Below, in pieces: positions 49,769-58,922 of a stretch of 64,000 nucleotides of DNA. The position numbers were made by a program, and so were the translations under genes. Below the pieces are notes generated by a model. It was not told the origin of the DNA, searched no databases, and worked only from the letters and a program-made list of their open reading frames with translations. Location of the stretch: contig NZ_JAFFZM010000021.1 of NCBI RefSeq assembly GCF_017676345.1, positions 1 through 64,000 of the forward strand, given 5' to 3'. Every line of letters starts with the position of its first letter. Positions within the stretch are counted from its first letter, which is position 1. This DNA comes from Streptomyces smyrnaeus. GTDB lineage: Bacteria; Actinomycetota; Actinomycetes; Streptomycetales; Streptomycetaceae.

Positions 49769-50271
49769 ACCACTCGCCGCCGGTGTCTCCTCTCGAACGC
49801 CGTCCGCGCGGCCAGCCAGATTCCGGAAACGGCGAACAGCGCGACCGTCAGCCACAACCAGTGCATCGCATAGCCGTTGTTGCCCTCCGGCCGCCCGGTG
49901 ACCTTTGCGTACCGGTCGGCCGGTCCGGTGATCAGCGGAAACCAGACCAACAGCAGCAGAAGGGAGAACAGGGCCGGAATCCGAAGGTGGTTCACGTACC
50001 GGCCCGCGAGCCTGGGCACCCGGTCGGCCACCGAATACAGCGGCAGCAGCACCAGATCGTGCAGCAGTGCCGCGCCCACGAACCATACGGCCACGCCCAG
50101 CCAGTCGTCCGCCAGCAGTCGCACACCCGCGTAGGCGGTGAGCACGAAAGAGGCCAGCAGCAGGGCGATCTGCAGCGGGCTGCCCACCGTGCGGCGCAGC
50201 CGTCCGGCGCCCCGCGCGGGCCCGGCCTCCATCCGGCCGCCCGCGGCGGGCCCCTGGGCCCGGCCCCTCAT
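49720..50271 (-). CDS. Small integral membrane protein, partner of the Mo-oxidoreductase
   Basis: A 183-residue protein from ATG 50271, overlapping the upstream oxidoreductase stop by 4 bp. Four hydrophobic segments are seen (SPLQIALLLASFVLTAYAGV, LGVAVWFVGAALLHDLVLL, IPALFSLLLLLVWFPLITG, HWLWLTVALFAVSGIWLAA) with a basic C-terminal tail. No family is recognised. Coupling to the oxidoreductase suggests an assembly partner or an extra membrane subunit. Confidence 0.75.
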   Translation of the reverse strand: MRGRAQGPAAGGRMEAGPARGAGRLRRTVGSPLQIALLLASFVLTAYAGVRLLADDWLGVAVWFVGAALLHDLVLLPLYSVADRVPRLAGRYVNHLRIPALFSLLLLLVWFPLITGPADRYAKVTGRPEGNNGYAMHWLWLTVALFAVSGIWLAARTAFERRHRRRVVQGRRRATKDRPPHSH

Positions 50272-51668
50272 CGGTCCGCTCCGAACGCCAGCCGGTTCAC
50301 CCATTTGGTGTTGTGCACACCGGGCGCGGCCGGGACGATGACACGGGCCGGATAGCCGTGGTCGAGCGAGAGGTCCTCACCGCCCACCCGTAGCGCCAGC
50401 AGGGACCGTGGATCGCGTACCTGGTTGTCCCGCAGGCCCGCGTGCCGGAATGCTCCGGAGCGCTGCAGCGAAGCGACGAAGACACCGGGCAGCCCGTCCC
50501 CGGGGGCGCAACCGGCCAGCTCCGCCAGGTCGCGCAGCCGGACACCGGTCCAGTGCTGGTCCGAGGTCGACCAGCCCTCCACACAGGCGATGGGCAGCGC
50601 GGCGGAGTGCTGGGGCATCGCCAGCAGTTCGGCCCGCGAGAGGCGCAGTCTGCGCCCGTGCGGACCTTCGACGGTCAGCCGCCAGCGCTCACCGGTCTCC
50701 TCGCGGGTGACGCCGACAGCGGCGGCCGTCTTGTTGATCTGGAAGGCGTTCGCGCCGGTGCCGGGGTCGGGGCCGCCGTGCGGGGCCAGCAGCGCGGTAC
50801 GGCGCAGTGGGCCGTCGAAGTTCTGCCCGACCGTCACCCCCAGCAGCAGTACCGAGCCGCCGCCCACCGCGCCGAGCGCTCCGCGCCGCGTCAGCGTGGG
50901 GGTGGCCGGGCGGGGCGCGACCAGTCCGGTGTCGCGATCCGGCTCGCGCACCCCCTCGTCCCCCCGCTGCCCGTCGCGGTGTCCGTCACCGTGCCCGCCG
51001 CGGTGTTCGTCGCGTCCTGCTCCTTTCCCGGCGCCCCGGCCCGAGGCGAAGTCGCGCGGTGCCCCCTCCCGCAGCACCTGCACGGCCTTCGGCAGCCGCA
51101 GCGCCACATGCACCACGAACGCGGCGAAGAAGACCCATGCGCCGTAGAAGTGCAGCGGGTAGAACGAACCGGGGAACAGGTAGTCGAGCTGGACGTTCAA
51201 CAGCCCCGTCACGAACTCGAACAGCACACCGCCGACGAGCAGCAGCAGCGAGATCCGCTCCAGCGCGTGCGCGGCGGAGCGGGCGGGCGGCATGGTGAAC
51301 AACTTGGGGACGACGGACCACAGCTTCGCCAGCAGCACCGGCACCAGCACCACGCCGAGGGTGGTGTGCACGCCCTGGGTGAGCCGGTAGAGCCAGTGCG
51401 GGTCGGTCGGCCAGGCGAACAGGTAGAAGCCGAGCAGCCCGCGATCGGGCGTGCGGTCGTTGGAGGGCGCCACATCCGGGTTGTAGGCGGCGTAGGACAG
51501 CAGGCCGGTGACGAACAGCACGGTGACGCCCGCCAGCAGTACGACGCCGAGCACCGCCGTCAGCCATGGACCGCGCATCGGACTGCGCCAGAAGCCGGGG
51601 TCCGAGGGGAGCCGGGCGGAGTGCTGCCGGACGGTTCGGAGCCGGGAGAGGGTGCGGTGATCGCCCAT
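50268..51668 (-). CDS. Cytochrome b-like membrane domain fused to molybdopterin (sulfite-oxidase-fold) oxidoreductase
   Basis: A 466-residue protein from ATG 51668 (MGDHRTLSRL). Residues ~30-200 hold four to five membrane helices (WLTAVLGVVLLAGVTVLFVT, GVHTTLGVVLVPVLLAKLW, ISLLLLVGGVLFEFVTGLLN, HFYGAWVFFAAFVVHVALRL) with His residues placed as in b-type cytochromes. A basic linker (~215-260) and a further hydrophobic segment (GALGAVGGGSVLLLGVTVG) precede an extracellular sulfite-oxidase-fold domain (WRLTVEGPHGRRLRLSRAEL, LPIACVEGWSTSDQHWTGVR with the molybdenum-ligating Cys, VIVPAAPGVHNTKWVNRLAF). Electrons would pass between a substrate outside the cell and the quinone pool. Substrate unknown. 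Confidence 0.88.
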   Translation of the reverse strand: MGDHRTLSRLRTVRQHSARLPSDPGFWRSPMRGPWLTAVLGVVLLAGVTVLFVTGLLSYAAYNPDVAPSNDRTPDRGLLGFYLFAWPTDPHWLYRLTQGVHTTLGVVLVPVLLAKLWSVVPKLFTMPPARSAAHALERISLLLLVGGVLFEFVTGLLNVQLDYLFPGSFYPLHFYGAWVFFAAFVVHVALRLPKAVQVLREGAPRDFASGRGAGKGAGRDEHRGGHGDGHRDGQRGDEGVREPDRDTGLVAPRPATPTLTRRGALGAVGGGSVLLLGVTVGQNFDGPLRRTALLAPHGGPDPGTGANAFQINKTAAAVGVTREETGERWRLTVEGPHGRRLRLSRAELLAMPQHSAALPIACVEGWSTSDQHWTGVRLRDLAELAGCAPGDGLPGVFVASLQRSGAFRHAGLRDNQVRDPRSLLALRVGGEDLSLDHGYPARVIVPAAPGVHNTKWVNRLAFGADR

Positions 51669-51780
51669 GGGGTGACGGTAAGCGCCGGTACGGCCCGGGA
51701 GGGGGACACGACCCATGACGAAACGCTGACATCCTCCGCCGGTGGCCGCCGTGCGGCCCCGCGCGGCCTAACGTGCCCAT

Positions 51781-53340
51781 GTGCCTGTCGAACCCTCCGC
51801 GACCCGCCCCGACCGCTCCGCGCCCGCCGACCGCCCGGAGCTCCCCGCCCGACCTGAGTCCTCCGGCCCCTCGGCGCCGGGTGCCGACCCCGCCGTACGC
51901 GGCCCCGGGCGCGGGCTGCGCGGGCGCGGGCGCGGGCGCGTGCGTGGGCTGCGGGGCCTGGTGCCGGACGCCGGGGCCGTGGCGGTGGCCGGGGCGCTCG
52001 TGGCCGCCGCCGTCGTCATCGGCGGGGCCATCGAGCGGGAGCACGGCACGCTGCGGGTGCACTGGCCGCCGTACTACGCCGAGCTCGAACCGCACCTGGG
52101 TCCGGGCACCCCGGCCGCGCTGCTGGTCGCGGCAGCGGTGCTCGGGTACGGGCCCGCGCTCGCGGCCCGGCTGCCCTGGCGCCGGCTGCTCGCGGCCGCC
52201 TGGGGCGCCTCGATGGCGTGGATCTGGTCGCTCGCCCTGGTGGACGGCTGGCACCGGGGCGTGGAGAACCAACTGACCTCCGCCTACGAGTACCTGCAGG
52301 AGGTCGACCGCTTCGGGGACGTGGGCGCGGCCCTGCGCACCTTCACCGACCACATCCTGCTGCACTCCCCCGACAACTGGGTCCCGCATGTGGCCGGCCA
52401 TCCGCCCGCCGCCGTGCTCACCTTCGTCGGGCTGGACCGCGTGGGGCTGGGCGGCGGCCCGTGGGCGTCCGCCTGGGTCATCACCGTAGGGTCGTCGGCC
52501 GCCGCAGCCGTACTGGTGGCGCTGCGTGCCCTGACCGGCGAGGAACTGGCGCGCAGGGCCGCGCCGTTCCTCGTGCTGGCCCCCACCGCCGTGTGGGTGG
52601 GAGTGTCGGCCGACGGCTACTTCACCGCGGTGGCCGCCTGGGCGCTCGCCCTGCTCGCACTGTCCGCCCGGACGGGCGAGCGCGCGATCCGAGCGCCGCG
52701 CACGGCGGCGCTCGGTGCCGGGCTGCTGTTCGGACTCACCTGTTATCTGTCGTACGGGCTCACCCTGTGCGCGCTTCTCGGCCTCACCGTCCTCGCGCTG
52801 TCGCGCACCCTGCGGCCGCTCCCATGGGTGCTGGCGGGTGTCGCAGCAGTGGCCGCTGTCTTCACCCTCGCGGGCTTCAACTGGTGGGAGGGGTACCAGC
52901 TGCTGACCGAGCGCTACTACCAGGGCGCCGCCCGCATCAGGCCGTACAGCTACTGGGTGTGGGCCAACCTCGCCTGCGCGGTGACGGCTGTCGGGCCCGC
53001 GGTGGTGGCCGGGACGCGGCGGGCACTGGTCGCCGGTACGGCGGCGGGACGGCGGGCGGCGGCACTGCTGCGGGAGCGGCACGCGGTGGGCGCCCCCCGG
53101 AGCGAGGGGCACCGCAGCCGTGACCGGCTCGCCGTACTGGTGCTGGCGGCCCTGCTGACGATCGCTGTCGCCGATCTGTCCGGCATGAGCAAGGCGGAGA
53201 CCGAACGGATCTGGCTGCCCTTCCTCACCTGGCTGCTGCCCGCTGCCGTGCTGCTGCCCCACCGGGGTGCCCGGTACTGGCTGGCGGCCCAGGCGGCGAC
53301 CGCGCTGGCGGTCAACCATCTGCTGCTGACCGGCTGGTGA
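51781..53340 (+). CDS. Polytopic membrane glycosyltransferase-like (GT-C type) protein
   Basis: A 519-residue protein with ~55 basic N-terminal residues and about ten membrane helices. After the first helix a loop carries ENQLTSAYEYLQEVDRFGDV and an Asp/His-rich stretch (TFTDHILLHSPDNWVPHVAG), the position where GT-C enzymes have their catalytic acid. LVLAPTAVWVGVSADGYFTA and the tail SKAETERIWLPFLTWLLPAA are common in actinobacterial mannosyltransferase-like proteins. I infer a lipid-linked sugar transfer across the membrane. It is divergent from the Mo-oxidoreductase unit and in range of the GT2 operon. Exact family uncertain. Confidence 0.72.
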   Translation: MPVEPSATRPDRSAPADRPELPARPESSGPSAPGADPAVRGPGRGLRGRGRGRVRGLRGLVPDAGAVAVAGALVAAAVVIGGAIEREHGTLRVHWPPYYAELEPHLGPGTPAALLVAAAVLGYGPALAARLPWRRLLAAAWGASMAWIWSLALVDGWHRGVENQLTSAYEYLQEVDRFGDVGAALRTFTDHILLHSPDNWVPHVAGHPPAAVLTFVGLDRVGLGGGPWASAWVITVGSSAAAAVLVALRALTGEELARRAAPFLVLAPTAVWVGVSADGYFTAVAAWALALLALSARTGERAIRAPRTAALGAGLLFGLTCYLSYGLTLCALLGLTVLALSRTLRPLPWVLAGVAAVAAVFTLAGFNWWEGYQLLTERYYQGAARIRPYSYWVWANLACAVTAVGPAVVAGTRRALVAGTAAGRRAAALLRERHAVGAPRSEGHRSRDRLAVLVLAALLTIAVADLSGMSKAETERIWLPFLTWLLPAAVLLPHRGARYWLAAQAATALAVNHLLLTGW

Positions 53341-53344
53341 GGCC

Positions 53345-54763
53345 TCAGTCCGGCTGCCTGGCGGCCCGGAAGCGGGCCTGTCCCTCGCCGAGGTCCACGA
53401 CAGGGTCCGGGTAGTCGAGCGAGGCCCGCTCGGCGGCGGGCAGCCGCCACGGCTGATGCACGGCCGCGCCCTGGATGTGCGCCAGTTCGGGGACCCAGCG
53501 GCGCACATAGGTGCCCTGCGGATCGCAGGTGCGGGCCTGGGTGAGCGGGTTGGGAACCCGGTTGGGCCGGGTGTCGGTGCCGGTGCCCGCCGCCCACTGC
53601 CAGTTCAGCTGGTTGTTGGCGATGTCGCCGTCCACCAGATGGGCGAGGAAGTGTGCGGCGCCGATGCGCCAGTCCACGTAGAGCGTCTTGGTGAGGAAAC
53701 CGGCCGCCAGCAGCCGCGCCCTGTTGTGCATCCACCCCTCGTGCAGCAGTTGCCGCATACCGGCGTCCACCAGCGGATAGCCCGTCCGGCCCGCCCGCCA
53801 GGCGTCGACCTCCTGTGCCGCGGCACCGCCGCCACGGTCGGTCCGCCAGCGGTCACCGCGTGGGCGGTAGTCGGCGTGCGCGGCCCGAGGGCGGGCCGCC
53901 AGCACCTGGTGGTGGAAGTCCCGCCAGGCGAGCTGCCGTACGAACGCGTCGGCACCCGTCCCGCCCTTGGCCGCCGCCTCGTGGACGAGTTCGAGGGGCG
54001 AGAGGGAGCCGAAGTGCAGATGCGGGGAGAGCCGGGAGGTGGCGTCGGCGCCGAGGTCGCTCTGGCCGCCGTCCCGCTGCCCGTACCGGTCGAGCCCGCC
54101 CTTGCGGCGCCAGGACGCCCACCGCTCCCGCCCCGCGCGCTCACCGCCGCGCGCGAGCCCCGGCGCCGTACCGCGCACGTCCCGTCCGCGGGGCAGCGGG
54201 AGCGACCCCACCGCTTCGGGCACCCGGACGGTACGCGGGGCGGCGAGCGGGGACCGCCGTCCTGCCCGGGCCCAGCGCCGAAAGTACGGGGTGAAGACGG
54301 CGAAGTGGTCCCGTCCCCCGGTGGGGGTGAGCGTGCCGGGGGCGACCACGGTGGTCACCGCGTCGTGCACCCGCAGCGCACACCCCACCTCCTCCAGGGC
54401 TGTACGCAGCCGCGTCTCGCGCCGCTGCGCGTAGTCGCTGACCCCCGCCGCGATGTGCACCTCGCGCGCACCGCACTCACGCACCAGCCGCGCCGTCTCC
54501 GTCGCCGGGTCACCGGAGCGCACCACCAGCCGGCCACCGCGCTCGCGCAGCCCCTCGTCCAGGGCGGTGAGGCAGTCGGCGAGGAAGGCCTGCCGGTTGG
54601 GCACGGCGAAACCCGACTCCTCGATGGCGCGGTCCCGCACGAACAGCGGCACCGCCGCCTCGGCACCGGCCAGCGCGGCGTGCAGCACGGGGTTGTCGCG
54701 CAGCCGCAGGTCGGAGGTGAGAAGGGCGACGGCGACGGCGGGCAGGGCGGCGGAGGGGGTCAC
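53345..54763 (-). CDS. phr: Deoxyribodipyrimidine photolyase
   Basis: A 472-residue class I CPD photolyase/cryptochrome-family flavoprotein. An antenna domain (VALLTSDLRLRDNPVLHAAL, VPLFVRDRAI) leads to the FAD-binding helical domain: RLSPHLHFGSLSPLELVHEA, FVRQLAWRDFHHQVL, GMRQLLHEGWMHNRARLLAA, LYVDWRIGAAHFLAHLVDGD and NNQLNWQWAAGTGTDTRPNR. The Trp and Asn residues needed for flavin photoreduction are present. The start is taken at GTG 54763 (VTPSAALPAV); an in-frame start 13 codons upstream is possible. It uses blue light to reverse UV dimers. Confidence 0.92.
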   Translation of the reverse strand: MTPSAALPAVAVALLTSDLRLRDNPVLHAALAGAEAAVPLFVRDRAIEESGFAVPNRQAFLADCLTALDEGLRERGGRLVVRSGDPATETARLVRECGAREVHIAAGVSDYAQRRETRLRTALEEVGCALRVHDAVTTVVAPGTLTPTGGRDHFAVFTPYFRRWARAGRRSPLAAPRTVRVPEAVGSLPLPRGRDVRGTAPGLARGGERAGRERWASWRRKGGLDRYGQRDGGQSDLGADATSRLSPHLHFGSLSPLELVHEAAAKGGTGADAFVRQLAWRDFHHQVLAARPRAAHADYRPRGDRWRTDRGGGAAAQEVDAWRAGRTGYPLVDAGMRQLLHEGWMHNRARLLAAGFLTKTLYVDWRIGAAHFLAHLVDGDIANNQLNWQWAAGTGTDTRPNRVPNPLTQARTCDPQGTYVRRWVPELAHIQGAAVHQPWRLPAAERASLDYPDPVVDLGEGQARFRAARQPD

Positions 54764-54912
54764 GGGTTCCCCAACTCCCGTACGGGCCAAGGCGTTACGC
54801 ACGGCGGCACCGAGCCGATTGTCAGACCCGGCGCCTAGGCTGGCCGACCAGTCGCTTCAGCAGGACTGGCCAGGTGCGGGGCGCCTGGCCAGGGACCGAG
54901 GAGAGCAAACAC

Positions 54913-57213
54913 ATGCCGGCTCAGACCATCCCGCTCGTACCCGCCGACAGCCACGATGTGATCGAGGTGCGGGGTGCGCGGGAGAACAATCTCGCGAACG
55001 TCTCCCTCGACCTGCCCAAGCGCAGGCTGACGGTCTTCACCGGAGTGTCGGGTTCGGGCAAGTCGTCGCTGGTGTTCGGCACGGTCGCGGCCGAGTCCCA
55101 GCGGCTGATCAACGAGACGTACACCGCTTTCATCCAGTCGTTCATGCCGAGCCTGGGCCGCCCCGAGGTGGACAGCCTGCGCAACCTGAGCGCGGCGATC
55201 GTCGTGGACCAGGAGCGGATGGGTGCCAACTCCCGCTCCACGGTGGGCACCGCCACGGACGCCTTCACCATGCTGCGGATCATCTACAGCCGGCTGGGCA
55301 CCCCGCACATCGGTACCTCGACGGCGTTCAGCTTCAACAGCACGGAGGGCATGTGCGCCGAGTGCGAGGGGCTGGGCGAGACCACGACCATCGACATCGA
55401 CCAGGTCGTCGACCGGGAGCTGTCCGTACGCGAGGGCGCGGTCACCGCTCCGGGTTTCGCGGTGGACAGCTGGTTCTGGCAGGTGATGGTCAACTGCGGC
55501 TTCTTCGACCCGGACAAGAAGGTCCGCGACTTCACCCAGCAGGAGTGGGACGGACTGCTGTACCAGCCGACGACGAAGGTCAAGGTCGGCACCACGAATC
55601 TCACCTACGACGGGCTGATCCCCCGCATCCAGCGCATCTATCTGTCCAAGGACCGCGAGGCGATGCAGGCCCACATCCGGGAGTTCACCGACCGGGCCGT
55701 CGTCTACGCCGACTGCTCGGCGTGCGGCGGCAGCCGACTCAGCCAGGCGGCGCTCTCCTCGAAGATCGACGGCGTGAACATCGCCGACTGCGCCCGCATG
55801 CAGATCAGCGACCTCGCCCCGTTCGTGCGCGGATTGAGCGACCCCTCGGTGGCGCCGATGCGCGACACGCTGTGCCAGACGCTCGACTCGCTGGTCGACA
55901 TCGGCCTGGGCTATCTGAGCCTGGACCGGCCCGCCGGCACGCTGTCCGGCGGTGAGGCGCAGCGCGTCAAGATGGTCCGCCATCTCGGCTCCAGCCTCAC
56001 CGACGTCACCTACGTCTTCGACGAGCCCACCATCGGCCTGCACCCGCACGACATCCAGCGGATGAACGACCTGCTGCTGCTCCTGCGCGACAAGGGCAAC
56101 ACGGTGCTGGTGGTCGAGCACAAGCCGGAGGTCATCGCCATCGCCGACCATGTGGTCGACCTCGGTCCCGGCGCGGGCACCGACGGCGGCCGGATCTGCT
56201 ACGAGGGGGACGTCCCGGGGCTGCGTGCCTCCGGCACCCTCACCGGCCGCCATCTGGGCCACCGGGCCCAGTTGCGCGAGACGGTACGGGAGCCCAAGGG
56301 CAGGGTCGAGATCCGGGGCGCCGATCGGCACAACCTCAAGAACGTCGACGTGGACATACCGCTGGGCGTGCTGACGGTCGTCACCGGTGTGGCGGGCTCC
56401 GGCAAGAGTTCGCTGATCCACGGCTATCTGTCCGGGCGGGACGGTGTGCTGGTGGCCGACCAGTCACCGATCCGCGGCTCACGCCGCAGCAATCCGGCGA
56501 CCTACACGGGGCTGCTGGGCCCGATCCGTACGGCCTTCGCCAAGGCCAACGGCGTCAAGGCGGCGCTGTTCTCGGCGAACTCGGCGGGCGCCTGCCCCAA
56601 CTGCAACGGAATCGGGCTCGTCTACACCGACCTGGCGATGATGGCGGGGGTCGCCTCGGTGTGCGAGGAGTGCGAGGGCAAGCGCTTCACACCTGAGGTG
56701 CTGGGGTACACGCTGCGCGGGAAGAACATCAGCGAGGTGCTGGCCATGTCGGTGGCCGAGGCCAACGAGTTCTTCCCCACCGGCCAGGCGGCGGCGATCC
56801 TCGGCCGGCTGGCCGACGTGGGTCTGAGCTATCTGCGGCTGGGCCAGCCGCTGAACACCCTCTCGGGCGGCGAGCGCCAGCGGCTCAAGCTGGCCATCCA
56901 CATGGCGGAGAAGGCCGCCGTCTACGTCCTGGACGAGCCGACGACCGGGCTGCACATGGCCGACGTCGACCAGCTGCTGGCCCTGTTGGACCGGCTGGTC
57001 GAGGACGGCAACTCGGTGGTGGTCATCGAGCACCACCAGGCGGTGATGGCCCACGCCGACTGGATCATCGACCTGGGTCCGGGCGGCGGCCACGACGGCG
57101 GCGAGGTCCTGTTCACCGGCCCTCCGGCCGAACTCATCGCCTCGGCCGGCACGCTGACCGCCCAGCACCTGCGCGAGTACGTGGGGGAGGAGGGCGGGCA
57201 GCCCGGCATCTGA
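54913..57213 (+). CDS. UvrA-like ABC ATPase (UvrA paralog, resistance type)
   Basis: A 766-residue duplicated ABC ATPase from ATG 54913, with GAGGAGAG upstream. Two Walker A sites (GVSGSGKSSL and GVAGSGKSSL), two signature motifs (LSGGEAQRVKMVRHLG and LSGGERQRLKLAIHM) and Walker B regions (VFDEPTIGLHPHD, VLDEPTTGLHMAD) are complete. Cys pairs in CAECEGLGE, CSACGGSR and CPNCNGIG mark the UvrA zinc modules. It is about 180 residues shorter than housekeeping UvrA, lacking part of the UvrB/DNA-damage insertion. Shorter paralogs (UvrA2 or DrrC-type) are linked to self-resistance against DNA-intercalating antibiotics. Divergent from the photolyase gene, so it may share a DNA-damage theme. Confidence 0.9.
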   Translation: MPAQTIPLVPADSHDVIEVRGARENNLANVSLDLPKRRLTVFTGVSGSGKSSLVFGTVAAESQRLINETYTAFIQSFMPSLGRPEVDSLRNLSAAIVVDQERMGANSRSTVGTATDAFTMLRIIYSRLGTPHIGTSTAFSFNSTEGMCAECEGLGETTTIDIDQVVDRELSVREGAVTAPGFAVDSWFWQVMVNCGFFDPDKKVRDFTQQEWDGLLYQPTTKVKVGTTNLTYDGLIPRIQRIYLSKDREAMQAHIREFTDRAVVYADCSACGGSRLSQAALSSKIDGVNIADCARMQISDLAPFVRGLSDPSVAPMRDTLCQTLDSLVDIGLGYLSLDRPAGTLSGGEAQRVKMVRHLGSSLTDVTYVFDEPTIGLHPHDIQRMNDLLLLLRDKGNTVLVVEHKPEVIAIADHVVDLGPGAGTDGGRICYEGDVPGLRASGTLTGRHLGHRAQLRETVREPKGRVEIRGADRHNLKNVDVDIPLGVLTVVTGVAGSGKSSLIHGYLSGRDGVLVADQSPIRGSRRSNPATYTGLLGPIRTAFAKANGVKAALFSANSAGACPNCNGIGLVYTDLAMMAGVASVCEECEGKRFTPEVLGYTLRGKNISEVLAMSVAEANEFFPTGQAAAILGRLADVGLSYLRLGQPLNTLSGGERQRLKLAIHMAEKAAVYVLDEPTTGLHMADVDQLLALLDRLVEDGNSVVVIEHHQAVMAHADWIIDLGPGGGHDGGEVLFTGPPAELIASAGTLTAQHLREYVGEEGGQPGI

Positions 57214-57251
57214 CCGGGCAACGCCGCCCTGGCGCGGCGCGGCGGCCGAGG

Positions 57252-58031
57252 TCACCAGGAGGGCCGCGCCGACACCCCGCCGTCCAGCACCAGATCGTGG
57301 CCGTTGATCCAGCGGGCCTGCGGTGAGGCGAGGAAGACGCAGGCGTCGCCCACCTCTTCCGCCGTCCCCAGGCGGCCGTCCGGGGCCGCCGCCCGCCAGC
57401 GCCGTACGCCCTCCGGCCACTGCTCCTCGATGCCGTCCCGCTCCACCAGACCGGGTGAGACGGTGTTCACCCGCACCCCGAGCGGCCCGTATTCCAGCGC
57501 GGCTGCTCGGGCGTGCGTGACGACGGCGGCCTTGGAGACGGCGTAGTGCGCGTGCCCCGGCGCGGGCTGCGCCGCCTCGATGGAGGCGATGTGCGTGATG
57601 CTGCCGCCGCCCTGCTCGGCGAGCAGCGGTGCCGCCGCCTGGGTGCAGCCGAAGACGCTGGAGAGGTTGGTGTCGACCACCGCGCGCCACTCCTCGGCCG
57701 TCATCCCGCGCAGCGGGCGTACGGGCTGCACGCCCGCGTTGTTGACCAGCGCGCCGATGCCCCTGCCGTGCCACCGGGCGGCCTCCTCGACGACGGCGCG
57801 GCAGCCGTCCTCGGTGGCCAGTTCGCCGTGCACGGCGCGAGCCGTGCCGCCCGCCTGCTCGATCAGCTCGACCGTCCGCCGCGCCCCTGCCGCGTCGCTG
57901 CGGTAGTGCACCGCCACCGGGGCGCCCGCCGCGGCGAACCGGAGTGCGACACCGCGCCCGATTCCGCCGGAGGCGCCGGTCACCAACACGGTGCGCCGCT
58001 CCGCCTCGGGCCGGGGTTCCGCCGGGCTCAT
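57252..58031 (-). CDS. Short-chain dehydrogenase/reductase
   Basis: A 259-residue classical SDR: cofactor motif VTGASGGIGRGVALRF, LVNNAGVQPVRP, catalytic Ser in THIASIEAAQ and YAVSK (Tyr, Lys), then VRVNTVSPGLVERDGIEEQW and WINGHDLVLDGGV at the C-terminus. HYRSD after strand 2 suggests NADP preference. It overlaps the upstream cupin gene by 4 bp and is co-translated with it. Substrate unknown. Confidence 0.92.
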   Translation of the reverse strand: MSPAEPRPEAERRTVLVTGASGGIGRGVALRFAAAGAPVAVHYRSDAAGARRTVELIEQAGGTARAVHGELATEDGCRAVVEEAARWHGRGIGALVNNAGVQPVRPLRGMTAEEWRAVVDTNLSSVFGCTQAAAPLLAEQGGGSITHIASIEAAQPAPGHAHYAVSKAAVVTHARAAALEYGPLGVRVNTVSPGLVERDGIEEQWPEGVRRWRAAAPDGRLGTAEEVGDACVFLASPQARWINGHDLVLDGGVSARPSW

Positions 58032-58570
58032 CGGGCCAGCTCCCGGATGAGCCGCGCGTGCCGCGGGTAGGCCCGGGCGAGCGCCTCCGCGTCCCCGTGC
58101 TCATAACCCGCGTCGGTGTAGCCGGGCGCCATCGTGCAGCCGAACAGCGTCCACGCCCCGCCCGACCGGTCGGCCCCGTCCGCCCCGGACGCCATGACCC
58201 GGGCGCCCATCCAGGTGCCCGCCGGTACGGTCAGCTGCACCTGGTGCCCGGCGCCGAGGACATCGGGCCCGAGCACGGGGGTGTCGACGGCCGCGGTCCC
58301 CTCGGGCGGGAGCAGCACCAGCTGGAGCGGCGCGCCGAGGTAGTAGTGCCAGACCTCGTCGTTCGGCAGCCGGTGCAGCGCGCAGTAGTCGTCGGGTGCG
58401 TCGGTCAGCAGCATCACGATCGCGGAGCCCTCCGGCCGGCCGTCGCTCAGTTCGGGTCCTGCCCACAGCCGGCGGAACCGGCCGCCCTCGCGTGGCAGCG
58501 GCTCCAGCCCGAAGTGCGCGGCCAGTGCCTCGGCTGTGGCGCGCGCCTCATCTCTCCTCCCAGGTCGCAT
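58028..58570 (-). CDS. Cupin (DUF985) family protein
   Basis: A 180-residue single-cupin protein. GSAIVMLLTDAPDDYCALHR and NDEVWHYYLGAPLQLVLLP make the first cupin motif; VPAGTWMGARVMASG and WTLFGCTMAPGYTDAGYEHG complete the DUF985 (cupin_5) pattern. Members are small cytosolic proteins of unknown reaction, possibly binding a nucleotide-sugar-like ligand. First gene of a two-gene unit with the SDR. Confidence 0.88.
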   Translation of the reverse strand: MRPGRRDEARATAEALAAHFGLEPLPREGGRFRRLWAGPELSDGRPEGSAIVMLLTDAPDDYCALHRLPNDEVWHYYLGAPLQLVLLPPEGTAAVDTPVLGPDVLGAGHQVQLTVPAGTWMGARVMASGADGADRSGGAWTLFGCTMAPGYTDAGYEHGDAEALARAYPRHARLIRELAR

Positions 58571-58922
58571 CCTTCAGCCCTGCCCTCATGGGGCACACGT
58601 CATGCGCCCTCCATGCGCCCCCTGCCCACACCACAACACCGCGCTATCACTCGGACGGGTGAGATCGAGGCACTGAGGGGTTCGGTGTCCGCACTCACGC
58701 CTCAGCGTCCTCACGACGTGCTTAGAGTGCACATGTTCGGCCCCGGACCCCGGCCGAACGGCCGTGTCGCCGCAGGCGCACGGACCACACCGGCCTCGGC
58801 GCCGCATCTGTGCGGCCCGTTCGGCCGCACCGCCGTATGCCGTACCACCGCATCGCACCACCGCACCGTCATATCGCCGTACCGCCGCACCGCCGTGCTG
58901 CTCGTCAGTGGAAGGGGTCTCC
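58571..58922. other. 352-bp gap before the STAS gene
   Basis: A divergent region between the cupin and STAS genes. Its right part (58805-58905) is low-complexity, built from ACCGCCGCACCGCCGT-like words, and the left part has ordinary sequence with promoters presumably on both strands. No gene seen. Confidence 0.45.
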
